Shown here: positions 10,567 to 19,354 of the stretch, one piece after another | How positions within the stretch are numbered: the stretch's first letter is position 1 | Layout: the number at the start of each line of letters is the position of its first letter | Assembly (NCBI RefSeq): GCF_023218175.1 | Contig: NZ_JALPTH010000001.1 | Location: 124,001 to 188,000 of the forward strand | From: Streptomyces lichenis | GTDB lineage: Bacteria > Actinomycetota > Actinomycetes > Streptomycetales > Streptomycetaceae | Direction of reading: 5' to 3' | Length of the DNA stretch: 64,000 nucleotides | Translations under genes and position numbers: made by a program | The notes under the pieces: model-generated | What the model was told of the DNA's origin: nothing | Database searches by the model: none | What the model saw: the letters and a program-made list of their open reading frames with translations, nothing else

Positions 10567-11394
10567 ATGGCGTTCACCCGTGCCACCGGGAAGCACCGCG
10601 CCCCCAGCCGTACGAACGTTCTGACCCGCAAGGGCGCACAGGCCGCCGGTATCGCCGCGCTCGCCGGCGGTGGAGTGATCGGCTCGCTCGCCTCCCCGGC
10701 GTTCGCCGCCGACACGGAACTGCCGCACTCCATGCCGGACCTGGCCGACACCGGTCTGAACCAGGCCGTCACCACGGACGTCATCGCCGAGCGGGTCGGC
10801 GCCCAGGCCCAGGCCCAGCAGCTGGAGGCCACCGAGGACGCCGCCAAGGCGGACGCCCAGGCCAAGGCCGAGGCCGAGTCCATCCGCAAGGCCGAGCTCC
10901 GGTTCAAGGCGGCCCGCGACGCCAAGGAGCGCGCCGACCGCGAGGCCAAGGAGCGCGCCGAGCGCGAGGCCGAGCGCAAGCGGCTCAACTCCTTCCAGTC
11001 GCCGGTGGCCGGCTCGTATGTGAGCACCTCGTACCAGGCCGGCGGCGGCATGTGGTCCTCCGGCAGCCACACCGGCATCGACTTCCACGCGGCCTCCGGC
11101 ACCCAGGTCGTCTCGGTGGGCGCGGGCACCGTCGTCGAGGCCGGCTGGGGCGGCGCGTACGGCAACAACGTGGTGATCCGGATGAACGACGGCACCTACA
11201 CCCAGTACGGCCACCTCTCCCAGCTCAGCGTCTCGGTCGGCCAGAGCGTCACCCCGGGCCAGCAGATAGGCCTGGCCGGCTCCACCGGCAACAGCTCCGG
11301 CCCGCACCTGCACTTCGAGGCCCGCACCGGCGCGGACTACGGCTCGGACATCGACCCCGTGTCGTACCTCCGCTCGCACGGCGTCAGCCTCTGA
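10567..11394 (+). CDS. Secreted M23 (LytM-type) peptidoglycan endopeptidase
   Basis: A 275-residue exported cell-wall hydrolase. Residues 1-47 form a signal peptide with a basic start and a cleavage site near PAFA|AD. Residues about 75-140 are an Ala/Glu/Lys/Arg-rich predicted coiled coil. Residues 145-275 are a LytM domain with zinc ligands H168 and D172 (SHTGID) and catalytic/ligand histidines H247 and H249 (HLHF). Such enzymes cut peptide cross-links in peptidoglycan during growth or germination. Expression is predicted to be controlled by the c-di-AMP riboswitch immediately upstream, tying wall remodelling to osmotic signalling. AAGGA elements at 10546-10555 serve as the ribosome-binding site. 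It is monocistronic, ending at a strong terminator. Confidence 0.94.
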   Translation: MAFTRATGKHRAPSRTNVLTRKGAQAAGIAALAGGGVIGSLASPAFAADTELPHSMPDLADTGLNQAVTTDVIAERVGAQAQAQQLEATEDAAKADAQAKAEAESIRKAELRFKAARDAKERADREAKERAEREAERKRLNSFQSPVAGSYVSTSYQAGGGMWSSGSHTGIDFHAASGTQVVSVGAGTVVEAGWGGAYGNNVVIRMNDGTYTQYGHLSQLSVSVGQSVTPGQQIGLAGSTGNSSGPHLHFEARTGADYGSDIDPVSYLRSHGVSL

Positions 11395-11410
11395 GCCGCA
11401 CGCGCTCGTA

Positions 11411-11457
11411 CACCTTCCGAAGGCCCCGGTTCGATCGAACCGGGGCCTTCGGGTGTC
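11411..11457 (+). terminator. Strong terminator after the M23 peptidase
   Basis: A perfect long hairpin: CCGAAGGCCCCGGTTC at 11417-11432 pairs with 11437-11452 across the loop GATC, with further pairing of ACACC and GGTGT at the base. Confidence 0.9.
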
Positions 11458-11632
11458 ACGGGAACCGCCTGCGGAATTCGGCCGGTTCACCGACCGGGGT
11501 GCCGCCGGGGTGTCGGAATTCCCGGCGGGCTGCCATAGAGTCGGTGGAAACGGGAACGGCCCCTGCGTGAATTGCGGCCGCGGGGCGGGTGCGTTTCACG
11601 CGGCCCGCCGTGGATTACCTGGGAGGTTCGCG

Positions 11633-12328
11633 ATGCGTGTTCCGGCGCATTCGGTGTGCACGGCGATCCGCGACGACATCATCACCGGAGTGTTCGAGCG
11701 CGGCGGCCGGCTCACCGAGGAGCAGCTCGCCCGCCGCTACGGCGTCTCCCGGGTCCCGGTGCGCGAGGCGCTGCGCACCCTGGAGTCGGAGGGGTTCGTC
11801 ACCACCCGCCGGCACGCCGGCGCCTGTGTCGCCGAACCCACCGAGCAGGAGGCCGCCGACCTGCTGGAGGTGCGGCTGCTGGTGGAGCCGCTGGGTGCCG
11901 CGCGGGCCGCCCGGCGGCGTACCGAGGCCCATCTGAAGGTGCTGCGCGGGCTGGTCCGGCTCGGGCAGGAGCGCGCCCGCCAGGGCCGGAGCGAGGAGCT
12001 GCGGCCGCTGGCCGGCTGGTTCCACGGGACGCTGGCCCAGGCGTCCGGCAGCCCGGCGCTCACCGCGCTGCTCACCCAGCTGCGGCAGAAGATCGCCTGG
12101 ATGTACGCGGTCGAGCAGCCGGCCCGGCCGGGGGAGACCTGGGCCGAGTACGGCGCCATCGTGGACGCGGTGGCGCGCGGCGACGCCGAGCGGGCGCGGG
12201 CGCTGACCGCGCAGCACGTGGAGCGGCTGGCCGGCGCGCACCGGCTGCGCATCCCCGCGCCCGGGCGGCCCGCCGGGAGGGTGAGGACTTCGCAACATCC
12301 CGTCAACACCGTCGGCGTCCAGGGTTAA
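11633..12328 (+). CDS. GntR/FadR family transcriptional regulator
   Basis: A 231-residue regulator with a winged-helix DNA-binding domain (residues about 8-72: AIRDDIITGVFERGG, EEQLARRYGVSRVPVREALR, LESEGFVTTRR) and an all-helical FCD ligand domain (residues about 80-215; LLEVRLLVEPLGAARAA and a final HVERL helix). FCD regulators usually bind organic acids. The ATG at 11633 has GGGAGG 6 bases upstream; the frame is open further 5' but has no good site. It stands alone between the M23 gene and ptsH, so its target cannot be inferred from position. Confidence 0.9.
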   Translation: MRVPAHSVCTAIRDDIITGVFERGGRLTEEQLARRYGVSRVPVREALRTLESEGFVTTRRHAGACVAEPTEQEAADLLEVRLLVEPLGAARAARRRTEAHLKVLRGLVRLGQERARQGRSEELRPLAGWFHGTLAQASGSPALTALLTQLRQKIAWMYAVEQPARPGETWAEYGAIVDAVARGDAERARALTAQHVERLAGAHRLRIPAPGRPAGRVRTSQHPVNTVGVQG

Positions 12329-12539
12329 CGCGGGCGGCGTACAAACGGGATCAGGACGTATACGAAAGCGGGGCGGCACGCACACCGGTGCCGCCGGGAT
12401 TCCCGGTGATTTTCCTGCCTTCCCGCTCCTCCGCGTGAATGCACGGGAATTCGGCGGCCGAATGCGCGGGTCCCGGCGGCGGAATGCACAGGGCTCGGCG
12501 GCGGAACAGGCGGACGCGTTCCCGGGCGGGAAAGACGAA

Positions 12540-12575
12540 GAGCCGCACCCCTCGTGGTCGGGGAGGGTGCGGCTC
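12540..12575. terminator. Bidirectional terminator between the GntR gene and ptsH
   Basis: AGCCGCACCC at 12541-12550 pairs with GGGTGCGGCT at 12565-12574 over a 14-base loop. It can serve ptsH, which ends at 12626 on the minus strand, and also the GntR gene. The rest of the gap from 12329 holds no gene. Confidence 0.75.
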
Positions 12576-12625
12576 GTTCGGTTCCGGAGCGGGCCCCGCT
12601 GGGGGCCCGGGATCGGAAGGGCGGG

Positions 12626-12907
12626 TCAGACGGTCTCGGGGGCCTCGTCCAGCCCCTCGGAGACCAGCTTCGCCAGCCGGTCCAGGGCGGCGTCCGCGCC
12701 CTCCGCGTCCGAGGCCAGCACGACCTCCTCGCCGCCCTGCGCGCCCAGACCGAGCACACCGAGCATCGAGGCGGCGTTGACCGGGGTGCCGTCGCCCTTG
12801 GCGATGGTGACCGGAACGCCCGCCGAGGTGGCGGCCCGGACGAAGATGGCGGCGGGGCGGGCGTGCAGGCCCTCGGCCCAGCCGATGTTGACGCGGCGCT
12901 CAGCCAT
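12626..12907 (-). CDS. ptsH: Phosphocarrier protein HPr of the PTS
   Basis: A 93-residue HPr that carries phosphate from Enzyme I to the sugar-specific PTS enzymes IIA in the cytoplasm. The phosphorylation site is His15 in GLHARPAA. The regulatory serine region is NAASMLGVLGLGA (Ser47), although HPr kinase is not general in actinobacteria. The C-terminal helix DAALDRLAKLVSEGLDE is typical. GAAGGG lies about 8 bases before the ATG. The sequence is close to what I remember of streptomycete HPr. It is monocistronic and ends at a hairpin. Confidence 0.95.
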   Translation of the reverse strand: MAERRVNIGWAEGLHARPAAIFVRAATSAGVPVTIAKGDGTPVNAASMLGVLGLGAQGGEEVVLASDAEGADAALDRLAKLVSEGLDEAPETV

Positions 12908-13066
12908 GGTGTTGCCCTTCGGGTCGTGCGGTGTCCAGGGTGTCCAGAGGTTGTCTAGACCAGTTGTCGCCGTCAGTGTCTCATGCCCGGGGAGGTGCCC
13001 GCGTCGAGGCGGTGGTGCCGTCGCGGGGCTCCTTCCGCCGGGCCCCCGGGCCGTACCCTGGGGCCC

Positions 13067-15967
13067 ATGCGGAAGCCGTCGGACCAGCAGGATCAGGGCC
13101 AGCAGGATACGGACCGGCCGGAGCACGCCTACCCCGACCACTGGGAGGCCGACGTGGTGCTGCGGGACGGCGGCACCGCCCGGATCAGGCCGATCGCCGC
13201 CGAGGACGCGGACCGGCTGGTCAGCTTCTACGAGCAGGTCTCGGACGAGTCGAAGTACTACCGGTTCTTCGCACCCTACCCCCGGCTCTCCGCCAAGGAC
13301 GTGCACCGTTTCACCCACCACGACCACGTCGACCGGGTGGGCCTGGCCATGACCGTCGGGGGCGAGTTCATCGCCACCGTCCGCTTCGACCGGATCGACG
13401 CCGACGGCATGCCCGCGACCGCCCCCGCCGACGAGGCGGAGGTCGCCTTCCTGGTGCAGGACGCCCACCAGGGGCGCGGGGTCGCCTCCGCGCTGCTGGA
13501 GCACATCGGCGCCGTCGCCCGGGAGCGCGGCATCCGGCGCTTCGCGGCCGAGGTGCTGCCGGCCAACACCAAGATGATCAAGGTGTTCACGGACGCCGGA
13601 TACACCCAGAAGCGCCGCTTCGCCGACGGGGCCGTCCGCCTCCAGCTCGACCTGGAGCCCACCGACCGCTCCCTCGCCGTCCAGCGCGCCCGGGAGCAGC
13701 GCGCCGAGGCCCGCTCCGTGCAGCGGCTGCTCGCCCCCGGCTCGGTCGCCGTCATCGGCGCCGGCCGGCGCCCCGGCGGGGTGGGCCGCACCGTCCTGCG
13801 CAACCTCCTGGACGGCGGCTACACCGGCCGGGTGTACGCGGTGAACTCCGCGCTCGCCGGCCCCTCCGCCCTCGATGGCGTACCCGCCTTCCCCACCGTC
13901 GGCGACATCGGCCACCCGGTGGACCTCGCGGTCGTCGCCGTCCCGGCCGAACGGGTCCCCGAGGCCGTCACCGACTGCGGCGAGCACGGCGTCCAGGGGC
14001 TGGTGGTGCTCTCCGCCGGATACGCCGAGCAGGGCGCCGAGGGCAGGGAGCGGCAGCGCGCGCTGGTCCGGCAGGCCCGCTCGTACGGGATGCGGATCAT
14101 CGGCCCCAACGCCTTCGGGGTGATCAACACCGCCGAGGCCGTACGGCTCAACGCCTCACTGGCCCCGCACCCGCCCGCCCCCGGCCGGATCGGGCTCTTC
14201 ACCCAGTCCGGGGCCATCGGCATCGCCCTGCTCGCCGGACTGCACCGGCGCGGCGCCGGGCTGTCGGCCTTCGTCTCCGCCGGCAACCGCGCCGACGTCT
14301 CCGGCAACGACATCCTCCAGTACTGGTACGAGGACCCGGACACCGATGTGGTCCTGCTCTACCTGGAGTCGATCGGCAACCCCCGCAAGTTCACCCGGCT
14401 CGCCCGCCGCACCGCCGCCGTGAAACCGGTCGTGGTGGTCAAGGGCGGCCGGCACTCCGGCAGCGCCCCGCCCGGCCACGCCGTCCCCGCCACCCGCATC
14501 CCGCACACCACCGTCGCCGCGCTGCTCCGCCAGGCCGGGGTGATCCGGGTCGACACCGTCACCGAACTGGTCGACGCCGGACTGCTGCTGGCCGGGCAGC
14601 CGCTGCCGGCCGGGCCCCGGGTCGCCATCCTCGGCAACTCCGAGTCGCTGGGCCTGCTCGCCTACGACGCCTGCCTCACCGAGGGGCTGCGCCCGCTGCG
14701 CCCCCGCGACCTGACCACCTCCGCCACGCCGGAGGACTTCCGCGCCGGGCTCACCGAGGCGCTGCACGACGAGGCCTGCGACGCGGTGGTGGTCACCGCC
14801 ATCCCCTGGGTCGCCGAGGGGTCGGACGGGCACCGGGGCGGATACGGCGGCGGGGTGAGCGAGTCGGCGGATGGCGGCGAGGTGCTGGCCGAGGCGCTGC
14901 GCCAGGCGGCCGCCACCGCCCCGGCCAAGCCGGTGGTCGTGGTCCATGTCGAGATGGGCGCCCTCGCCGACGCCCTGGCCTCCGCCACCAGCACGGCCCC
15001 GCCCCCGCCCGAAACCGGGACACCCGAGGCCGCCCCCGCAGCCGTCCGTACGACGGAAACCGCCCCACCAGCAGCCCCCACGGCAACACCCCCCGGCCAC
15101 CGCATCCCCGCCTACCCCGCCGCCGAGCGGGCCGTGCGGGCGCTGGCCGAGGTCGTACGGTACGCGGGCTGGCGCCGGCAGGCCGCCGACCCCGGGCGGG
15201 TCCCCGAGTACGAGGGCATCGACGAGGGCGGGGCCGCCGCCCAGATCGAGCGCGCCCTGACCCCCGACGTGGACGAGCGGGGCACCACGCTCACCCCGGA
15301 GGCGGCCGGCGAACTGCTCGGGCGCTACGGGGTCCCCGTACAGCCGGTGCTGCCCGCGCCCACCCCCGACGAGGCGGTGGACGCCGCCCGGCGGCTCGGC
15401 TACCCGGTCGCCCTGAAGACCACCGCCCCGCATCTGCGCCACCGCCCCGACCTCGGCGGGGTGCGCCTCGACCTGGCCGGCGAGGAGCAGCTGCGCACCG
15501 CCTACCGGGAGCTGACCGAGGCCCTGGGCAAGCCGGCCGAGCTCCAGCCGGTCGTCCAGGCCATGGTGCCCCGGGGCGTGGACACCGTGGTCCGCGCCGC
15601 CATCGACCCGGCGGTCGGCGCCGTCCTCTCCTTCGGCCTGGCCGGCGCCCCCTCCGAGCTGCTCGGCGACATGGCGCACCGGCTGGTGCCCGCCACCGAC
15701 CGGGACGTGGCCGAGCAGATCCGCTCACTGCGCACCGCCCCGCTGCTCTTCGGCTGGCGGGGCTCCGCCCCCGTCGACACCGTCGCCCTGGAGGAACTGC
15801 TGCTGAGGGTGTCCCGGCTGGTCCACGACCACCCCGAGATCGTCTCGGTGGCCCTGGAGCCGGTGATCGTGGCGCCCCGGAAGCTGTCCGTGCTCGGCGC
15901 CACCGTCCGGCTCGCCCCGGCCCCGGCCCTCGGCGACCTCGGCCCCCGCCGGCTGCCCAGCTACTGA
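13067..15967 (+). CDS. Protein lysine acetyltransferase fused to an ADP-forming acyl-CoA synthetase-like module (Pat type)
   Basis: A 966-residue multidomain protein. Residues about 30-205: GNAT acetyltransferase domain (acetyl-CoA loop QDAHQGRGVASAL). Residues about 220-350: CoA-binding Rossmann domain (GSVAVIGAGRRPGGVG). Residues about 355-660: succinyl-CoA ligase-like domains. Residues about 665-710: Ala/Pro/Thr-rich linker. Residues about 745-966: ATP-grasp domain (GYPVALKTTAPHLRHR). The usual phosphohistidine signature SHTGxxAG is not seen; the aligned stretch reads GHAVPATRIPH, so the ligase part may sense rather than catalyse, as proposed for bacterial Pat enzymes that silence acetyl-CoA synthetase. 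There is no Shine-Dalgarno site; a TACCCT box ends 7 bases before the ATG, suggesting a leaderless mRNA. Confidence 0.9.
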   Translation: MRKPSDQQDQGQQDTDRPEHAYPDHWEADVVLRDGGTARIRPIAAEDADRLVSFYEQVSDESKYYRFFAPYPRLSAKDVHRFTHHDHVDRVGLAMTVGGEFIATVRFDRIDADGMPATAPADEAEVAFLVQDAHQGRGVASALLEHIGAVARERGIRRFAAEVLPANTKMIKVFTDAGYTQKRRFADGAVRLQLDLEPTDRSLAVQRAREQRAEARSVQRLLAPGSVAVIGAGRRPGGVGRTVLRNLLDGGYTGRVYAVNSALAGPSALDGVPAFPTVGDIGHPVDLAVVAVPAERVPEAVTDCGEHGVQGLVVLSAGYAEQGAEGRERQRALVRQARSYGMRIIGPNAFGVINTAEAVRLNASLAPHPPAPGRIGLFTQSGAIGIALLAGLHRRGAGLSAFVSAGNRADVSGNDILQYWYEDPDTDVVLLYLESIGNPRKFTRLARRTAAVKPVVVVKGGRHSGSAPPGHAVPATRIPHTTVAALLRQAGVIRVDTVTELVDAGLLLAGQPLPAGPRVAILGNSESLGLLAYDACLTEGLRPLRPRDLTTSATPEDFRAGLTEALHDEACDAVVVTAIPWVAEGSDGHRGGYGGGVSESADGGEVLAEALRQAAATAPAKPVVVVHVEMGALADALASATSTAPPPPETGTPEAAPAAVRTTETAPPAAPTATPPGHRIPAYPAAERAVRALAEVVRYAGWRRQAADPGRVPEYEGIDEGGAAAQIERALTPDVDERGTTLTPEAAGELLGRYGVPVQPVLPAPTPDEAVDAARRLGYPVALKTTAPHLRHRPDLGGVRLDLAGEEQLRTAYRELTEALGKPAELQPVVQAMVPRGVDTVVRAAIDPAVGAVLSFGLAGAPSELLGDMAHRLVPATDRDVAEQIRSLRTAPLLFGWRGSAPVDTVALEELLLRVSRLVHDHPEIVSVALEPVIVAPRKLSVLGATVRLAPAPALGDLGPRRLPSY

Positions 15968-16035
15968 CCAGGCCCGTCGGGGAGCCGGTACACGGCCGTC
16001 CCGGAGCGCCACCCGCCCCCCGTAGGATGGTCCCC

Positions 16036-16620
16036 ATGGCGAAGACCGGTACGACGACCCAGGGGCTGCGCGCGGCGATCGAGCGCAGCGGCTACTACCC
16101 GGCCCTTGTGGCCGAGGCCGTGGAGGCGGCCATCGGCGGCGAGCCGATCGCCTCGTACCTGGTGCACCAGGAGACCACCTTCGACGCCAACGAGGTCCGC
16201 CGGCACGTCACCGTCCTCGTCCTGACCTCCACCCGCTTCATCGTCAGCCACACCGACGAGCAGAACGCGGACACCAGCTCCCCGACCCCGTACGCCACCA
16301 CCTCCACCGAGTCCGTCAAGCTCGGCCGGATCTCCTCGGTGGTGCTCAGCCGGGTGGTGGCCAACCCGGAGTCGTACGCCCCCGGCACCCTGCCCCGCGA
16401 GGTGGTGCTCACCATCGGCTGGGGCGCCGTCTCCCGGATCGATCTGGAGCCCGCCGCCTGCGGCGACCCCAACTGCGACGCCGACCACGGCTACACCGGC
16501 AACTCCACCGCCGACGACCTGAGCCTGCGGGTCAGCGAGGCGGGCGACGGACCGGAGACCGTCCGCCAGGCGCTCGCCTTCGCCCAGGCGCTCTCCGAGG
16601 CCACCGCGGCCACCCGCTGA
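16036..16620 (+). CDS. Conserved actinobacterial protein, DUF5998-like
   Basis: A 194-residue cytoplasmic protein without signal or membrane segment. The N-terminal AAIERSGYYPALVAEAVEAAI and the middle TVLVLTSTRFIVSHTDE are characteristic; a short Cys motif, CGDPNCDADH, lies near residues 145-155 and could bind a metal. I recall this family (DUF5998) as sitting next to an alkaline-phosphatase-superfamily gene in streptomycetes, as here: the next start codon overlaps this stop by one base. A TAGGAT box ends 7 bases before the ATG and there is no good Shine-Dalgarno site, so a leaderless transcript is likely. The function is unknown. Confidence 0.75.
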   Translation: MAKTGTTTQGLRAAIERSGYYPALVAEAVEAAIGGEPIASYLVHQETTFDANEVRRHVTVLVLTSTRFIVSHTDEQNADTSSPTPYATTSTESVKLGRISSVVLSRVVANPESYAPGTLPREVVLTIGWGAVSRIDLEPAACGDPNCDADHGYTGNSTADDLSLRVSEAGDGPETVRQALAFAQALSEATAATR

Positions 16621-17825
16621 TGGCCCAGCCCGCCCACCCGGCCGCCGCCTGGCCGGACGACCCGGTCCCGCTCGCCCCGGCCGACGCGCCCGTCCCCGCC
16701 TACGGCTCCGGTTCGCTCGCCGACCTGCTGCCGACCGTCGCCGCCGGCCTGGAACTGCCCGGCTTCCAGCCCCGGATCGCCGAGCTGGCCCCGGCCGACC
16801 GCGCCTGCGTCTTCCTGATCGACGGGCTCGGCTGGCAGCAGATCCAGGACCACCGCGCGTACGCGCCCTTCCTGCACTCACTGCTCGCCGGCTCCCGGGG
16901 CGGCACCGGCCGGCCGATCACCGCCGGCTTCCCGGCCACCACCGCCACCTCGCTGGCCTCGGTCGGCACCGGCCTCGCGCCCGGCGAGCACGGACTGCCC
17001 GGCTACACGGTCCGCGACCCGGCCACCGGCGAGCTGATGAACCAGCTCCGCTGGAAGCCCTGGACCCCGCCGCACGTCTGGCAGCCGTACCCCACCGTCT
17101 TCCAGCTCGCCGACGCCGCCGGGGTGCACACCGCCCAGGTGTCCTCGCCGACCTTCGAGACCACCCCGCTCACCAAGGTCGCGCTCAGTGGCGGAACGTT
17201 TCACGGGCGGCTCACCGGCGAGGACCGGATGGACCTCTCCGCCGAGCTGCTCGGCGCCGCCGACCGCGCGCTGGTCTACACGTACTACAGCGAGGTCGAC
17301 GGCAGCGGGCACCGCTTCGGGATCGACTCCGACGCCTGGCGCGGCCAGTTGATGACCGTGGACCGGCTCGCCCAGCGCCTCGCCGAGCAGCTGCCGTCCC
17401 GCTCGGCCCTCTACATCACCGCCGACCACGGCATGGTGGACATCCCCTTCGACGAGCAGTCCAGGATCGACTTCGACGAGGACTGGGAGCTGGGCGCCGG
17501 GGTCGCCCTGCTGGGCGGCGAGGGCCGGGCCCGGCATGTGTACGCCGTCCCGGGCGCCCAGGCCGATGTCCTCGCCTGCTGGCGCGAGGTGCTGGGCGAG
17601 CAGTTCTGGGTGGCCGGCCGCGACGAGGCGATCGCGGCGGGCTGGTTCGGGCCCGTGGTGGACGAGCGGGTGTACGGCCGGATCGGCGACGTGGTCGCCG
17701 CCGCGCACGACGACGTGATCATCACCGCCTCCGTCAACGAGCCCAACGAGTCCGCGATGGTCGGGGTGCACGGCTCGATGACCCCGGCCGAGCAGTTCGT
17801 CCCCCTCCTGGAAGTCCGCACCTGA
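16620..17825 (+). CDS. Alkaline phosphatase superfamily phosphodiesterase/nucleotide pyrophosphatase
   Basis: A 401-residue metal-dependent hydrolase of the type I phosphodiesterase/nucleotide pyrophosphatase group. It has the metal-binding strand VFLIDGLGWQ, the nucleophile-bearing turn GFPATTATSLASVGTG (Thr), the His/Asp segment YYSEVDGSGHRFG, and the second metal site ITADHGMVDIP. No signal peptide is visible, so it is intracellular, unlike many relatives. It is translationally coupled to the preceding DUF5998-like gene (TGATG junction) and is followed 54 bases later by thymidine kinase, so the three may form one operon. The substrate is unknown. Confidence 0.88.
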   Translation: MAQPAHPAAAWPDDPVPLAPADAPVPAYGSGSLADLLPTVAAGLELPGFQPRIAELAPADRACVFLIDGLGWQQIQDHRAYAPFLHSLLAGSRGGTGRPITAGFPATTATSLASVGTGLAPGEHGLPGYTVRDPATGELMNQLRWKPWTPPHVWQPYPTVFQLADAAGVHTAQVSSPTFETTPLTKVALSGGTFHGRLTGEDRMDLSAELLGAADRALVYTYYSEVDGSGHRFGIDSDAWRGQLMTVDRLAQRLAEQLPSRSALYITADHGMVDIPFDEQSRIDFDEDWELGAGVALLGGEGRARHVYAVPGAQADVLACWREVLGEQFWVAGRDEAIAAGWFGPVVDERVYGRIGDVVAAAHDDVIITASVNEPNESAMVGVHGSMTPAEQFVPLLEVRT

Positions 17826-17879
17826 GCCCCAGGCTCCGTGTCCCCTCCCTCCCCGTACGTGAAAGGCCGTCACCACCCC

Positions 17880-18530
17880 ATGCCCGAGCTGGTCTTCTTC
17901 TCCGGCACGATGGACTGCGGAAAGAGCACACTGGCTCTGCAGATCGAGCACAACCGCTCCGCGCGCGGACTCCAGGGCATGATCTTCACCCGGGACGACC
18001 GGGCCGGCGAGGGCAAGCTCTCCTCCCGGCTCGGCCTGGTCACCGACGCGGTGGAGGCCGGCGAGGGCCTGGACCTGTACGGGTATCTGGTGGCCCATCT
18101 CTCCCAGGGCGGCCGCTGCGACTATGTGATCGCCGACGAGGCCCAGTTCCTCGACCCCGGGCAGATCGACCAGCTGGCCCGGGTGGTGGACGACCTCGGG
18201 ATGGACGTCTACGCCTTCGGCATCACCACGGACTTCCGCACCAAGCTGTTCCCCGGCTCCCAGCGGCTGATCGAGCTCGCCGACCGCATCGAGCAGCTCC
18301 AGGTCGAGGCCCTGTGCTGGTGCGGCGCCCGCGCCACCCACAACGCCCGCACCGTGGGCGGGGGGATGGTGGTCGAGGGCGCCCAGGTCGTCGTCGGCGA
18401 CGTCAACCGCTCAGCGGAGGAGGTCGGTTACGAGGTGCTGTGCCGCCGTCACCACCGCCGCCGGATGACCAGCGCCTCCGCCCGGGCCGGTGCCCTCTCC
18501 CCGGACGTGCTCCCGGTCAACGGCGGCTGA
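17880..18530 (+). CDS. tdk: Thymidine kinase
   Basis: A 216-residue type II thymidine kinase that phosphorylates thymidine in the salvage pathway. The Walker A loop is SGTMDCGKST (residues 8-17), the catalytic base is E87 in DEAQF, and a structural zinc site is formed by C146, C148, C188 and H191 (LCWCG and LCRRH). Length fits the family (about 190-220). The ATG at 17880 has GAAAGG 13 bases upstream, rather far; a GTG at 17838 would add 14 residues but has no better site. It probably shares a transcript with the phosphodiesterase gene before it. Confidence 0.93.
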   Translation: MPELVFFSGTMDCGKSTLALQIEHNRSARGLQGMIFTRDDRAGEGKLSSRLGLVTDAVEAGEGLDLYGYLVAHLSQGGRCDYVIADEAQFLDPGQIDQLARVVDDLGMDVYAFGITTDFRTKLFPGSQRLIELADRIEQLQVEALCWCGARATHNARTVGGGMVVEGAQVVVGDVNRSAEEVGYEVLCRRHHRRRMTSASARAGALSPDVLPVNGG

Positions 18531-18560
18531 CCTCCGCCGGTACGCGGGCGGGGCGGCCGC

Positions 18561-19124
18561 TCACCGGGCCGCCTCGCGCTGCTCGGCCTCCGCCAACGCC
18601 CGCTCGACCGAGGCCACTCGGCGGCGCTGGCGGCGCAGGGTGAACGGGGTGGAGGTCATCAGCAGGGCCAGCGACACATAGAGCGCGGCGCTCCCGTAGT
18701 CCCCGGACCACAGGGCGTCGGCCGCGATGAGCAGCCACAGCACGGCGGCACCGACCCAGGTCCACCGGTACCAGGTGTACTGATGCCGGTCCAGACCGCG
18801 GCGCTGCCGGGCGACGCTCTCGACCACGGCCGGCCGCTCGTACGGATCCTCCGGCAGCCTCCCGCGCCGGATCTCCCGGCCGATCCGCAGATACCGCCCG
18901 GTGCTCAGGCCGAACTCCCGCGCCCGGCGGCCCTCCCGCACCCAGACCACGACCCCCACGACCACGCCGACCAGCAACGCTGCCCCGCCCATGATCAGCC
19001 CGGTGGCGAGCCGTTCGCCCGGGTCCCCGACCAGGGCGCCGACCACCGCCCCGCACGCCGTCAGCCCCACGAGGCCCCACGCGAGCTGTGCCGCCGTCTG
19101 GCCCTTCCCGGTCGTCTTCCCCAT
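18561..19124 (-). CDS. Integral membrane protein, function unknown
   Basis: A 187-residue protein with four predicted membrane spans in two hairpins: residues about 12-32 and 40-61 (LIMGGAALLVGVVVGVVVWV), then a basic cytoplasmic stretch of about 60 residues, then about 124-140 (WVGAAVLWLLIAADALW) and 145-162. The C-terminus is a charged helix rich in Arg/Glu/Ala. I do not recognise a family. The ATG at 19124 has GAGAGGGGGG upstream. It converges on thymidine kinase with only 30 bases between stops. Confidence 0.75.
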   Translation of the reverse strand: MGKTTGKGQTAAQLAWGLVGLTACGAVVGALVGDPGERLATGLIMGGAALLVGVVVGVVVWVREGRRAREFGLSTGRYLRIGREIRRGRLPEDPYERPAVVESVARQRRGLDRHQYTWYRWTWVGAAVLWLLIAADALWSGDYGSAALYVSLALLMTSTPFTLRRQRRRVASVERALAEAEQREAAR

Positions 19125-19354
19125 CCCAACCCCCCCTCTCCATCAGCCCAGTTGCCTCACCGACCCGGCTACCCGCACCGGCCCGCCCGTCACCCCCGGC
19201 GGGCGCAAGACCCGGTCGCGGCGCTGTCCACCGCGCGTCGACCGCCTGTCACTGTGACGTCCCCCGTACGCCCGTACGAGGGGCATCCCGGCCCACCGGA
19301 GGCTCCGGGACGCCCGGAGAAAGACGTGTATCCCGCAGCCTCACCGGCTCCTCG
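19125..19354. other. Upstream region of the membrane protein gene
   Basis: No gene is seen. It holds a perfect 11-base inverted repeat (GTCAC-T-GTGAC, 19248-19258) and a Shine-Dalgarno-like GGAGAAAG at 19317-19324 ahead of the decayed reading frame described next. Confidence 0.4.
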
